From NCBI RefSeq assembly GCF_013215345.1, contig NZ_JABSOV010000030.1, positions 1 to 42,689 on the forward strand: 42,689 nucleotides of DNA. The letters run 5' to 3'. A model generated the notes under the pieces. That model was given only the letters and a program-made list of their open reading frames with translations. It made no database searches and was not told the DNA's origin. The DNA comes from Colwellia sp. GTDB taxonomy: Bacteria > Pseudomonadota > Gammaproteobacteria > Enterobacterales > Alteromonadaceae. Shown piece after piece: positions 18,380-27,375 of the stretch (position 1 is the stretch's first letter; every line of letters begins with the position of its first letter). Position numbers and translations under genes: made by a program.

Positions 18380-18415
18380 AAAAGGCTAACAACATTCTCA
18401 TGTTATTAGCCTTTT
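18380..18415. terminator. Bidirectional terminator between the U32 gene and fdx
   Basis: GGCTAACAACAT (18384-18395) pairs with ATGTTATTAGCC (18400-18411) with a single C-A mismatch and a 4-nt loop. CTTTTATTT follows on the plus strand and a run of six T on the minus strand, so it can end both the U32 transcript and the ISC operon. Confidence 0.8.
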
Positions 18416-18440
18416 ATTTACCTGAGTAATTAGCAGTTAG

Positions 18441-18779
18441 CTAGTGATTCTCAGAAACCATATTTATTGTGTATTTAGGGATATCGACCACTAAATCTTC
18501 ATCACCAACAATTGATTGGCAGCTTAGGCGAGACTCCGGCTCTAAACCCCATGCTTTATCAAGCATATCTTCTTCAAGTTCATCGCCTTCTTCTATAGAG
18601 TCAAAACCTTCGCGAATAATAACGTGACAAGTTGTACAGGCACATACTTTTTCACACGCATGCTCTATTCCAATATCATTTCTTAACGCTACGTTAAGTA
18701 CGCTCTCACCTTTTTCGGCTTCAACAACTGCGCCATCTGGGCATAATTCTTCATGAGGTAAAAATATAATTTTTGGCAT
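18441..18779 (-). CDS. fdx: [2Fe-2S] ferredoxin of the ISC system
   Basis: 112 residues, adrenodoxin-like. The cluster ligands are visible in ACEKVCACTTCHV (three Cys used of four) and RLSCQ. It supplies electrons during Fe-S cluster assembly on IscU. Last gene of the isc operon, 80 nt after hscA. The small gene iscX, which usually follows fdx in enterobacteria, is not found in the 260 bp downstream. Confidence 0.95.
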   Translation of the reverse strand: MPKIIFLPHEELCPDGAVVEAEKGESVLNVALRNDIGIEHACEKVCACTTCHVIIREGFDSIEEGDELEEDMLDKAWGLEPESRLSCQSIVGDEDLVVDIPKYTINMVSENH

Positions 18780-18859
18780 TTTATCTATTCTCTGCTTGCA
18801 AGGCTTTCGCCATTCTTAAATATGAATTAAATATAAATTAAATATTATCTGAAGATAAG

Positions 18860-20722
18860 CTAAAGCTTATCAACCGATTGGCCAGCAAGGGCTTGGCTAA
18901 TTGAACTATCCATACGACGTTCCGCAAATATTGCCGTACTATCGTTTAACTTATCAAGGGCACTTTCTATCGCCTTAATATCACTACCTTGGCTTACTTG
19001 AGCGAGGAGCTTAATCGCACTTTCAATAACGCTAATCTCATCACTGTTAAGCAATTTACTATCCGCAGCTAAGGCCGCTTGTACTGATTCAATAACACGT
19101 GATGCATCAACTTGTTGCTCTCTTAGCATACGCGCTTGCATATCTTCAGCAGCGTTGCTCATTGAATCTTTAATCATCTGACTAATTTGATTGTCATCAA
19201 GACCAAATGAAGGTTTAACTTCAATACTTGATTCAACACCTGTAGATTTTTCCATCGCCGTTACCGAGAGTAAACCATCTGCATCAACGTTAAATGTAAC
19301 TCTGATATGGGCAGCACCAGCAGTCATCGGTGGAATGCCACGTAACTCAAAACGAGCTAATGAACGACAATCATCAACTAACTCGCGCTCACCTTGTAAT
19401 ACGTGTACCGCCATGGCTGTTTGGCCATCTTTAAAAGTGGTAAATTCTTGCGCTTTTGCTACAGGAATAGTGGTATTTCGTGGGATGACTTTTTCAACTA
19501 AGCCGCCCATAGTTTCAAGACCAAGAGACAATGGAATAACGTCAAGTAATAACATATCACTATCGGGTTTATTACCCGCTAAAATATCCGCTTGAATAGC
19601 AGCGCCAATAGCAACCACTTTATCCGGGTCAATTGAGGTTAAAGGTGTCTGATTAAAGTACTTTTCAACTTCGCTACGTACTAAAGGTACACGTGTTGAA
19701 CCACCTACCATAACAACCTCTACCACTTCACCAATGGTAATGCTGGCATCTTTAAGTGTACGTCGACAAGCACGTAATGTTTTATTAACTAATGAGCCAA
19801 TAAGTTCATTTAACTGCGTCTTGGTGAAGTTTATTGACCAACTTTTACCATTATCAAGCGATAGATTGATAGCAACTTGTTCGGTATCGGTTAACTGCTC
19901 TTTAGCAAAACAAGCTTGTTGCATCAACTGACGCTCGAGCGAAGGAGATAAAGGTCTTTGTAGACCGGCTTGCTCAACGAGATAGTCAACAAGCACAACA
20001 TCAAAGTCATCACCACCAAGTGCCGAATCGCCACCGGTCGCTAATACTTCAAAGACACCTTTATTTAAACGTAATATAGAAATATCAAAAGTACCACCGC
20101 CTAGGTCATAGACAGCAATAATACCTTCTTGCCCTGAGTCTAGTCCATAAGCAACTGCTGCAGCCGTTGGTTCATTTAATAACCGTAATACAGTAACACC
20201 CGCTAATTTTGCCGCATCTTTGGTACTTTGCCTTTGAGCATCGTCAAAGTGAGCAGGCACTGTAATAACAACGCCTGTTAGCTCGCCGCCTAAAGCAGCT
20301 TGTGCACGTAGTTTTAAGCTTTTTAATATTTCTGCTGACACTTGCACTGGGTTAATAGCGCCTTGTCTGGTCATAATTTCAGGATGATTCTCGTCACCAC
20401 AAAATTCATAGGGTAAAGATGGATATTTACTTTGAATATCTGGCAGTGAGCGTCCTATTAAACGCTTAGCAGAAGTAATGGTATTCGGTGCATCTTCAAT
20501 GCTAAATGCTTGAGCGGTATGACCCACTAAGATATTGTCTGCTTGATAACTGACAATAGAGGGCAATAAATCACGGTCTTGACCATCGCTCAAAGTACGT
20601 GCGTTACCGCTTTGCACACTGGCTATCAAGGAGTTGGTGGTACCAAGATCGATGCCAGCAGCTAATCTATGTTCGTGAGGAACGGTACTTTGACCGGGTT
20701 CTGCAATTTGTAATAAAGCCAT
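18860..20722 (-). CDS. hscA: Fe-S assembly chaperone HscA (Hsp70 family)
   Basis: 620 residues, close to E. coli HscA (616). The ATPase domain begins [13 protein letters not shown] (phosphate 1 motif) and has [14 protein letters not shown] and [13 protein letters not shown]. The substrate-binding domain starts near residue 395. HscA binds the LPPVK loop of IscU and, with HscB, drives cluster transfer. The ATG has no obvious Shine-Dalgarno sequence (GAATTAACATC before it). A seven-base tandem repeat lies 37-75 bp upstream. Confidence 0.96.
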   Translation of the reverse strand: MALLQIAEPGQSTVPHEHRLAAGIDLGTTNSLIASVQSGNARTLSDGQDRDLLPSIVSYQADNILVGHTAQAFSIEDAPNTITSAKRLIGRSLPDIQSKYPSLPYEFCGDENHPEIMTRQGAINPVQVSAEILKSLKLRAQAALGGELTGVVITVPAHFDDAQRQSTKDAAKLAGVTVLRLLNEPTAAAVAYGLDSGQEGIIAVYDLGGGTFDISILRLNKGVFEVLATGGDSALGGDDFDVVLVDYLVEQAGLQRPLSPSLERQLMQQACFAKEQLTDTEQVAINLSLDNGKSWSINFTKTQLNELIGSLVNKTLRACRRTLKDASITIGEVVEVVMVGGSTRVPLVRSEVEKYFNQTPLTSIDPDKVVAIGAAIQADILAGNKPDSDMLLLDVIPLSLGLETMGGLVEKVIPRNTTIPVAKAQEFTTFKDGQTAMAVHVLQGERELVDDCRSLARFELRGIPPMTAGAAHIRVTFNVDADGLLSVTAMEKSTGVESSIEVKPSFGLDDNQISQMIKDSMSNAAEDMQARMLREQQVDASRVIESVQAALAADSKLLNSDEISVIESAIKLLAQVSQGSDIKAIESALDKLNDSTAIFAERRMDSSISQALAGQSVDKL

Positions 20723-20758
20723 GATGTTAATTCAATGATCTGAGTTTAGGTTAATGGT

Positions 20759-20797
20759 AAATGTTAAATGTTAAATGTTAAATGTTAAATGTTAAAT
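20759..20797. repeat. Heptanucleotide tandem repeat between hscB and hscA
   Basis: Five perfect copies of AAATGTT (20759-20793) plus a partial AAAT. It sits in the 118-bp spacer between hscB and hscA, 37-75 nt upstream of the hscA start in the direction of transcription. Copy number of such arrays can change by slippage. Because it is non-coding it would alter spacing or RNA structure, not reading frame. Confidence 0.9.
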
Positions 20798-20840
20798 ACT
20801 AATGTGCTTGGCTGTTAATTATTGATTTCTGCTAGCATTG

Positions 20841-21368
20841 CTAGTCATCAAACAAAGCATCTTCAAGGCGATCCACTTCAACATTTAACTTTTGATAAAA
20901 CTTTAATTTGCGTAAATTATCGCATGCTGCACCATTAGATGCTGAGTTATTTTCACTTATTTGTGCCCTCATCAGTTGAGTGAGCTGTAAGTATTCACTC
21001 GATAACACTCGTTGAACTTCAAGCAGGGCGGCATCAACATCACCGGCAGACTTAACGTCCTCAAGCATTTCTCGCAATTCCATTTGATGCATTAAAAAGC
21101 TCGTATCACCAAAAGAATGCTGTTCGTTAGGCATATCCACACCGCGTTGAATTAATATATATTCAGCACGTAATAATGGTTGTTTTAGCGTTTGATAAGC
21201 GTCATTAATTTGCGCAGACTTTTGTACGGCAATGCGTTGTTCTTGCGCTGATGCGTGAGCAAACTTGTCAGGATGGACAGTCTTTTGTAGGGTTTGATAA
21301 TTTGATGATAAATTTTGTAAATCGACATCGAAAGAGGCTTCAATGCCGAATAATTGAAAGTAATTCAC
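20841..21368 (-). CDS. hscB: J-domain co-chaperone HscB
   Basis: 175 residues (E. coli 171). The N-terminal J domain begins MNYFQLFGIEASFDVD and has the HPD motif in VHPDKFAHAS. The C-terminal part is the three-helix IscU-binding domain. It delivers IscU to HscA and stimulates its ATPase. It lies between iscA and hscA in the normal isc order. The spacer to iscA (159 bp) is unusually long for this operon because it holds one copy of the dispersed repeat. Confidence 0.95.
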   Translation of the reverse strand: MNYFQLFGIEASFDVDLQNLSSNYQTLQKTVHPDKFAHASAQEQRIAVQKSAQINDAYQTLKQPLLRAEYILIQRGVDMPNEQHSFGDTSFLMHQMELREMLEDVKSAGDVDAALLEVQRVLSSEYLQLTQLMRAQISENNSASNGAACDNLRKLKFYQKLNVEVDRLEDALFDD

Positions 21369-21435
21369 TATGAGTTTTCTCTAAGTACCAAAGTAACGAA
21401 ATAGATTTTCTGTTTAGCTCAAAGTTATTTTAGCT

Positions 21436-21497
21436 CAGGTTCAAGGAAGGAGCGCGGAGTTGACGCTAGTCAATGAGCACTTCTGACGATGAACCTG
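21436..21497. repeat. Dispersed palindromic repeat, copy A
   Basis: Outer inverted repeat CAGGTTCA (21436-21443) / TGAACCTG (21490-21497) around a core with GAGTTGACGC, then GTCAATGAGCAC. Copies B (33321-33394) and C (42109-42182) share the core almost base for base. The flank TAACACAGAGAT is also partly shared. It lies within the isc operon between iscA and hscB. Confidence 0.8.
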
Positions 21498-21527
21498 GTT
21501 AAAGTAACACAGAGATCAATAGACAAA

Positions 21528-21851
21528 TTATACGTTGAAGCTCTCACCACACCCACATTCGCCTTTGGCGTTAGGGTTAGTGAATTTAAAGCCTTCATTT
21601 AAGCCTTCTTTAACAAAGTCGAGCTCAATGCCGTCAAGAAAAACCAAGCTTTTCGCATCAATGATAATGTTGACATCATCAATAGAGAACAACTGATCAT
21701 CTTCATTTAAATCATCAACAAACTCAAGCACATAAGCAAGACCTGAACAGCCGGTAGTTTTAACACCTAAGCGAAGTCCAAGCCCTGTGCCACGATTTTG
21801 CATGAACGACTGAACACGTTCAGCTGCTGCAGGTGTCATGGTAACAGACAT
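21528..21851 (-). CDS. iscA: Iron-sulfur cluster assembly protein IscA
   Basis: 107 residues, A-type carrier. The three conserved cysteines are present: one in [10 protein letters not shown] and two in GECGCGESF near the C-terminus. It delivers clusters, mainly [4Fe-4S], to target proteins. It lies 11 nt downstream of iscU in the same operon. Confidence 0.96.
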   Translation of the reverse strand: MSVTMTPAAAERVQSFMQNRGTGLGLRLGVKTTGCSGLAYVLEFVDDLNEDDQLFSIDDVNIIIDAKSLVFLDGIELDFVKEGLNEGFKFTNPNAKGECGCGESFNV

Positions 21852-21862
21852 TGTTTTCTCCG

Positions 21863-22246
21863 TTATTTACCTTGTTTACTTTTATAATCTTCAATCGCTG
21901 CTTTAATGGCATCTTCAGCCAAGATAGAACAATGAATTTTTACCGGTGGTAAAGCTAACTCTTCAGCAATATCGGTATTTTTAATTTTACCCGCTTCTTC
22001 AATTGACTTGCCCTTTACCCATTCAGTAACCAATGAGCTTGACGCAATTGCTGAGCCACAACCGTAGGTTTTGAATTTTGCATCTTCAATGATGCCATCT
22101 TTCGATATTTTAAGTTGTAACTTCATCACGTCGCCACACGCAGGTGCGCCAACCATACCAGTAGCTACTGATGGATCGTTTTTGTCCATTGAACCAACGT
22201 TACGTGGGTTCTCATAGTGGTCTAATACTTTTTCGCTGTAAGCCAT
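21863..22246 (-). CDS. iscU: Iron-sulfur scaffold protein IscU
   Basis: 127 residues. Cluster ligands: Cys in [11 protein letters not shown], Cys in [12 protein letters not shown], and Cys with the preceding His in [11 protein letters not shown]. The HscA-recognition motif LPPVK is present. It receives sulfur from IscS and iron to build the cluster. It lies between iscS and iscA, with a 128-bp AT-rich spacer after iscS. Confidence 0.97.
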   Translation of the reverse strand: MAYSEKVLDHYENPRNVGSMDKNDPSVATGMVGAPACGDVMKLQLKISKDGIIEDAKFKTYGCGSAIASSSLVTEWVKGKSIEEAGKIKNTDIAEELALPPVKIHCSILAEDAIKAAIEDYKSKQGK

Positions 22247-22374
22247 GTTACTCTCCTAACTTGTGCCAAATTGTGATTAGGTAATTCCAGAAATTACTTA
22301 ATACACTTTATTTGACACCAAATTTATCTAAAGTGCTGAACTATTTTACTAAACATAATGTTGTTAAATATAGT

Positions 22375-23589
22375 TTAGTGAGCAGCCCATTCAATTGAAT
22401 CTAAATCGATACCGTCTTTAAACATTTCCCAAAGCGGTGACATATCACGTAAGTGACCGATTGAGTTTTTAATTAACTTAATTGCGTAATCAATTTCTTC
22501 TGCAGTAGTAAAGCGGCCAAAACTAAAGCGAATTGAGCTATGTGCCATTTCATCATTTAGTCCTAAAGCACGAAGTACATAAGAAGGCTCTAGACTCGCC
22601 GATGTACAAGCACTACCAGAAGATACCGCTAAATCTTTCAATGCCATGATAAGTGACTCACCTTCAACAAAGTTGAAGCTGACATTTAAGTTACCAGGGT
22701 AACGTTTATCAAAATCGCCGTTAACAAACACTTGTTCCATGCTGTTCACACCAGCCCATAAACGGTCACGCATTGCAGTAACATGAGCAAGATCTTGCGC
22801 CATTTCTGCTTTAGCTAAACGACACGCTTCACCCATACCAACAATTTGATGCGTCGCTAAAGTACCTGAACGCATACCACGTTCATGTCCGCCACCGTGA
22901 GTTTGTGCTTCAAGACGAATGCGAGGTTTACGGGACACATATAATGCGCCTATACCTTTAGGTCCGTACATTTTATGTGCAGAAATCGACAGTAAATCAA
23001 CTTTCAATGTTTGCATATCAATGTTAATTTTACCGGCACTTTGCGCGGCATCAACATGAAAAACAATTTTACGTGCTCGACAAATCTCACCAATTTCATT
23101 GATGTCTTGAATAACACCTATTTCATTGTTTACATGCATGATGCTCACTAATACTGTGTCATCACGCATGGCGTCACTTAATTTATTTAAATCAATTAAA
23201 CCATTTTCTTCTGGGTCAAGGTAAGTCACTTCAAAGCCTTGACGCTCTAATTCTCGACAAGTATCTAAGACCGCTTTATGTTCAGTTTTGCTGGTAATAA
23301 TGTGTTTACCACGTTTGTGATAAAAATTAGCAGCACCTTTAATGGCTAAGTTATTTGATTCGGTTGCACCTGAAGTGAAAACGATTTCACGTGGGTCGGC
23401 ATTAATTAATTCAGCAACTTGATTACGAGCGATATCAACCGCTTCTTCGGCTTGCCAACCAAATTTATGTGAACGTGACGCAGGGTTACCAAAATGACCA
23501 TCTGTGGTCATATATTGCATCATTTTTTCTGCGACACGTTTATCTACTGGTGTAGTAGCTGAGTAATCAAAATATATAGGAAGCTTCAT
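22375..23589 (-). CDS. iscS: Cysteine desulfurase IscS
   Basis: 404 residues, same length as E. coli IscS. The pyridoxal phosphate lysine lies in [12 protein letters not shown] and the catalytic cysteine in the mobile loop [13 protein letters not shown]. It removes sulfur from cysteine and passes it to IscU and to tRNA thiolation enzymes. It is 51 nt after iscR. cysE, upstream of iscR on the same strand, makes the O-acetylserine precursor of its substrate. Confidence 0.97.
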   Translation of the reverse strand: MKLPIYFDYSATTPVDKRVAEKMMQYMTTDGHFGNPASRSHKFGWQAEEAVDIARNQVAELINADPREIVFTSGATESNNLAIKGAANFYHKRGKHIITSKTEHKAVLDTCRELERQGFEVTYLDPEENGLIDLNKLSDAMRDDTVLVSIMHVNNEIGVIQDINEIGEICRARKIVFHVDAAQSAGKINIDMQTLKVDLLSISAHKMYGPKGIGALYVSRKPRIRLEAQTHGGGHERGMRSGTLATHQIVGMGEACRLAKAEMAQDLAHVTAMRDRLWAGVNSMEQVFVNGDFDKRYPGNLNVSFNFVEGESLIMALKDLAVSSGSACTSASLEPSYVLRALGLNDEMAHSSIRFSFGRFTTAEEIDYAIKLIKNSIGHLRDMSPLWEMFKDGIDLDSIEWAAH

Positions 23590-23640
23590 TCGCTAACTCT
23601 CTCCGATGGTAAATCTTTAATACGACACGATAGGTAATAA

Positions 23641-24147
23641 TTACCAATCGTTCATTATATTTTTAGTGGTTATTAGTGTATCTAACGCTATGCTTTTATT
23701 AGCATTTATATGTAGTTCATCTTGGCGTTTAGATACTTCTTTCACATCTCGCTTAGCCACTAATTCTGATAAGCTGATGTTTTGCAAAAATTCTTCAATT
23801 CGTTGACTTAACCCTTCCCAAAGAGAATGAGTTAAACATTGTTCGCCATCCTGGCAATTGCCTTTACCTGCACATTTAGTTGCATCAACACTTTCATTTA
23901 CTGCTGAAATCACATCCGCAACCGCTATTTGAGCTGAACATCGGCCCAAACGATAACCGCCTCCAGGACCACGAACACTGGTTACTAACCCTTGCTTGCG
24001 TAAACGAGAAAACAGTTGTTCTAAATAAGACAAAGATATACCTTGGCGTTCTGAAATATCAGCCAAAGATACAGGTCCAGATATGGCATGAATAGTAACA
24101 TCTAACATGGCAGTAACTGCGTAACGACCTTTAGAAGTAAGTTTCAT
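23641..24147 (-). CDS. iscR: Fe-S cluster-dependent regulator IscR
   Basis: 168 residues, Rrf2 family. The winged helix-turn-helix is at about 1-65 ([17 protein letters not shown] recognition helix). Cluster ligands Cys92, Cys98, Cys104 and His107 match the E. coli positions ([17 protein letters not shown]). Holo-IscR represses the isc operon through type 1 sites; apo-IscR uses type 2 sites. Type 1 sites are visible upstream of this gene, so autoregulation is expected. First gene of the isc operon. Confidence 0.96.
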   Translation of the reverse strand: MKLTSKGRYAVTAMLDVTIHAISGPVSLADISERQGISLSYLEQLFSRLRKQGLVTSVRGPGGGYRLGRCSAQIAVADVISAVNESVDATKCAGKGNCQDGEQCLTHSLWEGLSQRIEEFLQNISLSELVAKRDVKEVSKRQDELHINANKSIALDTLITTKNIMNDW

Positions 24148-24205
24148 AATCTACTCTCAAACACTATGTTGGTGGACTCAATATATCAATTTAGTAGGAC
24201 AACTA

Positions 24206-24234
24206 AGTCAAAACTATTTAACCGCAATACATAG
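24206..24234 (-). promoter_or_regulatory. Possible second iscR promoter
   Basis: On the minus strand TTGACT (plus 24206-24211) is followed after 17 nt by TGATAT. It is closer to iscR than the promoter at 24267-24294. The -10 lies toward lower coordinates, at about 24183-24188, so the span given covers the -35 and its upstream flank. The right half of an IscR type 1 site (AGTC) overlaps the -35, but the other half is poor. Confidence 0.35.
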
Positions 24235-24266
24235 AAAAACATGCCTTGCTTTGCAAATTCTGCGCA

Positions 24267-24294
24267 ATTCTACATAACCCTACAGATTAGTCAA
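24267..24294 (-). promoter_or_regulatory. Probable iscR promoter
   Basis: Minus strand: -35 TTGACT (plus 24289-24294), 16-nt spacer, -10 TAGAAT (plus 24267-24272). The predicted start is near 24260, giving a 5' UTR of about 110 nt. An IscR site lies 4 bp upstream of the -35, and a weaker one (left half matching, right half GG.TAT) covers the -35 and spacer at 24274-24298. Confidence 0.65.
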
Positions 24295-24298
24295 ATGA

Positions 24299-24323
24299 AT
24301 ACCCGAGTAATTTACTCAAGTAT
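24299..24323. promoter_or_regulatory. IscR type 1 operator, proximal
   Basis: 25-bp near-palindrome: ATACCCGAGT, five A/T bases, ACTCAAGTAT on the plus strand. Compared with the E. coli type 1 consensus (ATASYYGACT-RRWWW-AGTCRRSTAT) it differs at just two symmetric positions, where C/G are swapped. It lies directly upstream of the -35 of iscR. Confidence 0.7.
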
Positions 24324-24348
24324 TGTACACCAAGAAGTACTGAGCGAA

Positions 24349-24383
24349 AAGTAATAGTTGACTAATTTAGTCAACTATTACTT
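24349..24383. promoter_or_regulatory. IscR type 1 operator overlapping the cysE terminator hairpin
   Basis: Perfect 17-bp inverted repeat around one central base. Positions 24353-24377 read ATAGTTGACT-AATTT-AGTCAACTAT and match every position of the IscR type 1 consensus. The same DNA is 11 nt after the cysE stop, and on the minus strand the stem is followed by CTTTTCG, so its RNA should fold as a long hairpin and may end cysE transcription. It is about 55 bp upstream of the iscR -35. Confidence 0.75.
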
Positions 24384-24393
24384 ATTAATGAAA

Positions 24394-25203
24394 TTAAATT
24401 TCAGGATCAAAGCTAGTTACTTTGCTTTCACGACGCTGTGCCGCCTCTTTTTCATCTTCAACAAACTCGCCGACTCTTAATTCAGGCAAGTTTTTATCAC
24501 AAATATCGCCACCTAGGGTATTAACTTCTTTGCAAAGAGCGCTAACACGATCATCCATGAGATGCACATGGTCAAGCAAACGACCAATGGCTTTTGCCAC
24601 AGGATCGGGATTATCGTGCGAAACAGCATAGGCATCAAAGCCATATTTTTTAGCGGCAGCTTCTCGTTGTTGTCCTTCACCTTTACTTGGTTTATCTGGA
24701 ACTATTCTCCCAGGGATACCTACCGCAGTAGCGTTAGCTGGCAGGTCTTTAACCACCACTGAATTAGAGCCAACTTTACCGCCCTTGCCTATCGTGATAG
24801 GACCAAGTACTTGTGCACCAGCGCCAATAACAACATTATCTTCTAGGGTAGGATGGCGTTTACCTGCTTTCCAGCTAGTACCACCTAAGGTAACACCGTG
24901 ATATAAGGTTACATCATTGCCAATTTCGGCGGTTTCACCAATAACAATGCCCATACCATGGTCAATAAAAACTCGACGACCTAACTTAGCACCAGGATGA
25001 ATTTCAACTCCGGTTAACCAACGAGAGAAAGTTGATATAACTCGCGCTATGAGTTTCCAATCAGCGCACCATAACCTATGACTTAATCGGTGAATCCAAA
25101 TTGCATGCAAACCAGGGTAATTGAGGATAACTTCAAAACTGGTACGAGCGGCGGGATCTCTATCAAAGACACTATTGATATCTTCTTTGATACGGCTAAA
25201 CAT
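24394..25203 (-). CDS. cysE: Serine O-acetyltransferase CysE
   Basis: 269 residues (E. coli 273). An N-terminal helical domain leads to the left-handed beta-helix of hexapeptide repeats from about residue 70 ([11 protein letters not shown]). The catalytic pair is Asp and His in [19 protein letters not shown], and the acetyl-CoA region includes [17 protein letters not shown]. It makes O-acetylserine, the precursor of cysteine. The C-terminal tail, which usually mediates feedback inhibition by cysteine and binding to CysK, ends in SFDPEI with a terminal Ile, as in E. coli. It lies between trmJ and iscR, a common order in this group. Confidence 0.95.
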   Translation of the reverse strand: MFSRIKEDINSVFDRDPAARTSFEVILNYPGLHAIWIHRLSHRLWCADWKLIARVISTFSRWLTGVEIHPGAKLGRRVFIDHGMGIVIGETAEIGNDVTLYHGVTLGGTSWKAGKRHPTLEDNVVIGAGAQVLGPITIGKGGKVGSNSVVVKDLPANATAVGIPGRIVPDKPSKGEGQQREAAAKKYGFDAYAVSHDNPDPVAKAIGRLLDHVHLMDDRVSALCKEVNTLGGDICDKNLPELRVGEFVEDEKEAAQRRESKVTSFDPEI

Positions 25204-25261
25204 AAATTATTCCTTCTCTTTCTCTTAAGTGACTAACAGCTATGTTAGTCACAATTAACTG

Positions 25262-26122
25262 TTATGACTTCTCTTTACTAGACCTTTCCATCGAGGCAAA
25301 AATCCCACGCATCATCTTAACTTCTTTAACATCTGGTCTAGCGCGATTAAATAAGCGTCTTAGCTTAGTCATCACTAGACCAGGATGGTTTTCTACAATA
25401 AAGCCTGTGGCTTTAAGTGCTTTTTCAAAGTGGTGATAAAAACGCTCTGTTTCTTCACTTACAGGATAAAGTTCTTCATCTTCATTCTTAGCTTTAGCCA
25501 CTGATTTACCATTACCGGTACTGCGTTCTTGATAACTTTGATCATGCGCCAGTAAGTAACTGGTACGCACTTCATAACTTAACGTTTGTACTGCCATGGC
25601 CAAGTTCAGTGAACTATAATCTGGGTTCGCTGGAATCTGCACATGAAAATGACAAAGCTGTAACTCTTCATTAGTTAAACCACTACTTTCGCGACCAAAA
25701 ACTAACGCTACAGGATATTCATCTGCCTCGGCTATCATCTTCTCACCACAGCCTCTCGGCTCTAACATAGGCCAAGGTAATGTTCTCGAACGCGCACTAG
25801 TTCCAACAACTAAGCCACAATCTTCAATCGCTTCAGCTAGCGTACTAACCACTTTAGCATTGGCTAAAACGTCAGTTGCCCCAGCAGCCATTGCTTGCGC
25901 CTGACCATTAGGCATTTCAATTGGGTCAACTAATATAAGCTGAGTTAAACCCATAGTTTTCATAGCGCGTGCTGCACTACCAATATTTCGACAATCTGAA
26001 GTGTTTACTAAAACGATTTTAACGCGATCTAATAGTGAACCTGAGGTGTTACTTTGCTGAGAACCTTGTTGAGAATCTGACATTTTCGCTCTACTTGTTT
26101 GTTTAATTGGATGAGTAAACAT
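25262..26122 (-). CDS. trmJ: tRNA (cytidine/uridine-32-2'-O)-methyltransferase TrmJ
   Basis: 286 residues, SPOUT (trefoil knot) class. The start of the domain is [25 protein letters not shown], given here in parts: [15 protein letters not shown] and LILVDP; then [14 protein letters not shown] and [16 protein letters not shown] form the SAM-binding knot. The C-terminal extension (about 200-286) is the tRNA-binding part. It methylates the ribose of residue 32 in the tRNA anticodon loop. Two starts are possible: the first Met, or Met14 (MSDSQQ), the latter nearer to the E. coli form. Divergent from suhB. Confidence 0.93.
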   Translation of the reverse strand: MFTHPIKQTSRAKMSDSQQGSQQSNTSGSLLDRVKIVLVNTSDCRNIGSAARAMKTMGLTQLILVDPIEMPNGQAQAMAAGATDVLANAKVVSTLAEAIEDCGLVVGTSARSRTLPWPMLEPRGCGEKMIAEADEYPVALVFGRESSGLTNEELQLCHFHVQIPANPDYSSLNLAMAVQTLSYEVRTSYLLAHDQSYQERSTGNGKSVAKAKNEDEELYPVSEETERFYHHFEKALKATGFIVENHPGLVMTKLRRLFNRARPDVKEVKMMRGIFASMERSSKEKS

Positions 26123-26426
26123 ATTTAATAAGCTTATCTAACCCATCTAGATGGCCAGTATTCTAACATAGAAGATTACTGCTGTAGCTAATAAAAAGCA
26201 CGCTTAATAAGCATATTTATCTATGGTAATTTGATATTTAATAGTCTATTTTTCTCTATTAAAAAAAACAAAGCCACAAAATGCTCACTTATTAAACGAC
26301 TATTTTTTTAATGCTATCGCTTAATGTTTTTTTATTTGCTATAATCTGCGCGCTCGATTTTCAAGACAATGTTTGCTTGAAAATGAATTGTTCTTTTAAA
26401 AATTATTTACAAATAGGTACACTATT
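26123..26426. other. Divergent promoter region trmJ/suhB
   Basis: 304 bp without a gene, AT-rich with several A and T runs near 26250-26340. The best promoter is for suhB: TATAAT at 26340-26345 with an upstream TG giving an extended -10, followed by a GC-rich discriminator (CTGCGCGC), a pattern linked to growth-rate or stringent control. No good -35 is visible. I see no clear promoter for trmJ. Confidence 0.5.
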
Positions 26427-27230
26427 ATGCATCCCATGCTAAATATTGCCGTGCGCGCAGCGCGTACAGCAGGTAAAGTTATCGTTCGCTCTATGGAGCA
26501 ACTTGATAAAGTTGAAATTGAATCAAAAGGCACTAACGATTTCGTCACCAGTGTTGATATTAGCTCTGAAGAAGCCATAATTGAGACTATTCGTAAATCT
26601 TACCCAGATCACACTATTATCGGTGAAGAATCTGGTGTTTTAAAAGGTAAAGATGACGATTACCAATGGATTGTTGATCCACTTGATGGCACAGCTAACT
26701 TCATAAAAGGCATTCCTCATTTTGCCGTTTCTATTGCTTTAAAAGTAAAAGGCAAACTAGACCAAGCGGTAGTATTTGATCCAATTCGTGGTGAATTATT
26801 CACTGCCAGTCGTGGTAAAGGTGCACAACTGAACGGTTTCAGAATTCGTGTAAATAAAAATAAAGAAATTTCAGGTACTATTTTAGCTACTGGTTTCCCT
26901 GTTAAATACAAACAACATAGCGTTGCTTATATGGCAATGTTCTCAGCTTTATTCCAAAAATCAGCTGATATGCGTCGTGCAGGTTCAACCTCACTTGATC
27001 TTGCTTATGTAGCTGCAGGCCGTGTTGATGGTTTCTTCGAAATTGGTACTAAGCCATGGAATACTGCTGCAGGTGAACTGCTAATTATTGAAGCCGGTGG
27101 TTTAGTGACTGACTTTATTGGCGGCCATAATCATGCACAATCAGGTAATATCGTTGCCGCAAATACTCGTATCTTAAAAGATGTATTAAAAGAAATTCGT
27201 CCTCACTTAGGTGATGCTCTTAGCAAGTAA
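26427..27230 (+). CDS. suhB: SuhB, inositol-phosphatase family / rRNA antitermination factor
   Basis: 267 residues, same length as E. coli SuhB. Metal site residues Glu67 (GEESG), Asp84 and Asp87 (VDPLDGTANF) are present. In the second metal motif, WDxAAG in this family, the codon is AAT, giving WNTAAG with Asn212 in place of Asp. This should weaken or abolish phosphatase activity. In E. coli the essential role of SuhB is in rRNA antitermination with NusA and does not depend on catalysis, so the protein may keep that role. The final GDALSK resembles the E. coli end. Monocistronic, with a strong terminator. Confidence 0.94.
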   Translation: MHPMLNIAVRAARTAGKVIVRSMEQLDKVEIESKGTNDFVTSVDISSEEAIIETIRKSYPDHTIIGEESGVLKGKDDDYQWIVDPLDGTANFIKGIPHFAVSIALKVKGKLDQAVVFDPIRGELFTASRGKGAQLNGFRIRVNKNKEISGTILATGFPVKYKQHSVAYMAMFSALFQKSADMRRAGSTSLDLAYVAAGRVDGFFEIGTKPWNTAAGELLIIEAGGLVTDFIGGHNHAQSGNIVAANTRILKDVLKEIRPHLGDALSK

Positions 27231-27280
27231 CTCCTAGCTGAGTTAACTTAATAAGCCTAAGTAATAGCAGAATAATATTA

Positions 27281-27328
27281 AGCGCCACAGTGACCTTACT
27301 CAAATAAGGTCACTGTGGCGCTTTTTTT
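27281..27328 (+). terminator. suhB terminator
   Basis: Perfect 18-bp stem starting AGCGCCACAGTGACCTTA (27281-27298), 6-nt loop, complementary arm to 27322, then seven T. A textbook factor-independent terminator. Confidence 0.95.
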
Positions 27329-27375
27329 GCTTTAGACTAACCCTATAGTTTTTAGTACATTTGTTAAGAGAGCTC

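Noticed and set aside
18246-18415. Integron attC site, considered because of GCTAAC/GTTA-like ends and nested inverted repeats
   Set aside because: The core-site pattern (RYYYAAC and GTTRRRY at the two ends) is not met, there is no integrase and the neighbours are ordinary chromosomal genes.
20759-20797. CRISPR array
   Set aside because: The seven-base units are directly adjacent without spacers, and there are no cas genes. No CRISPR-like repeat-spacer pattern was seen anywhere in the window.
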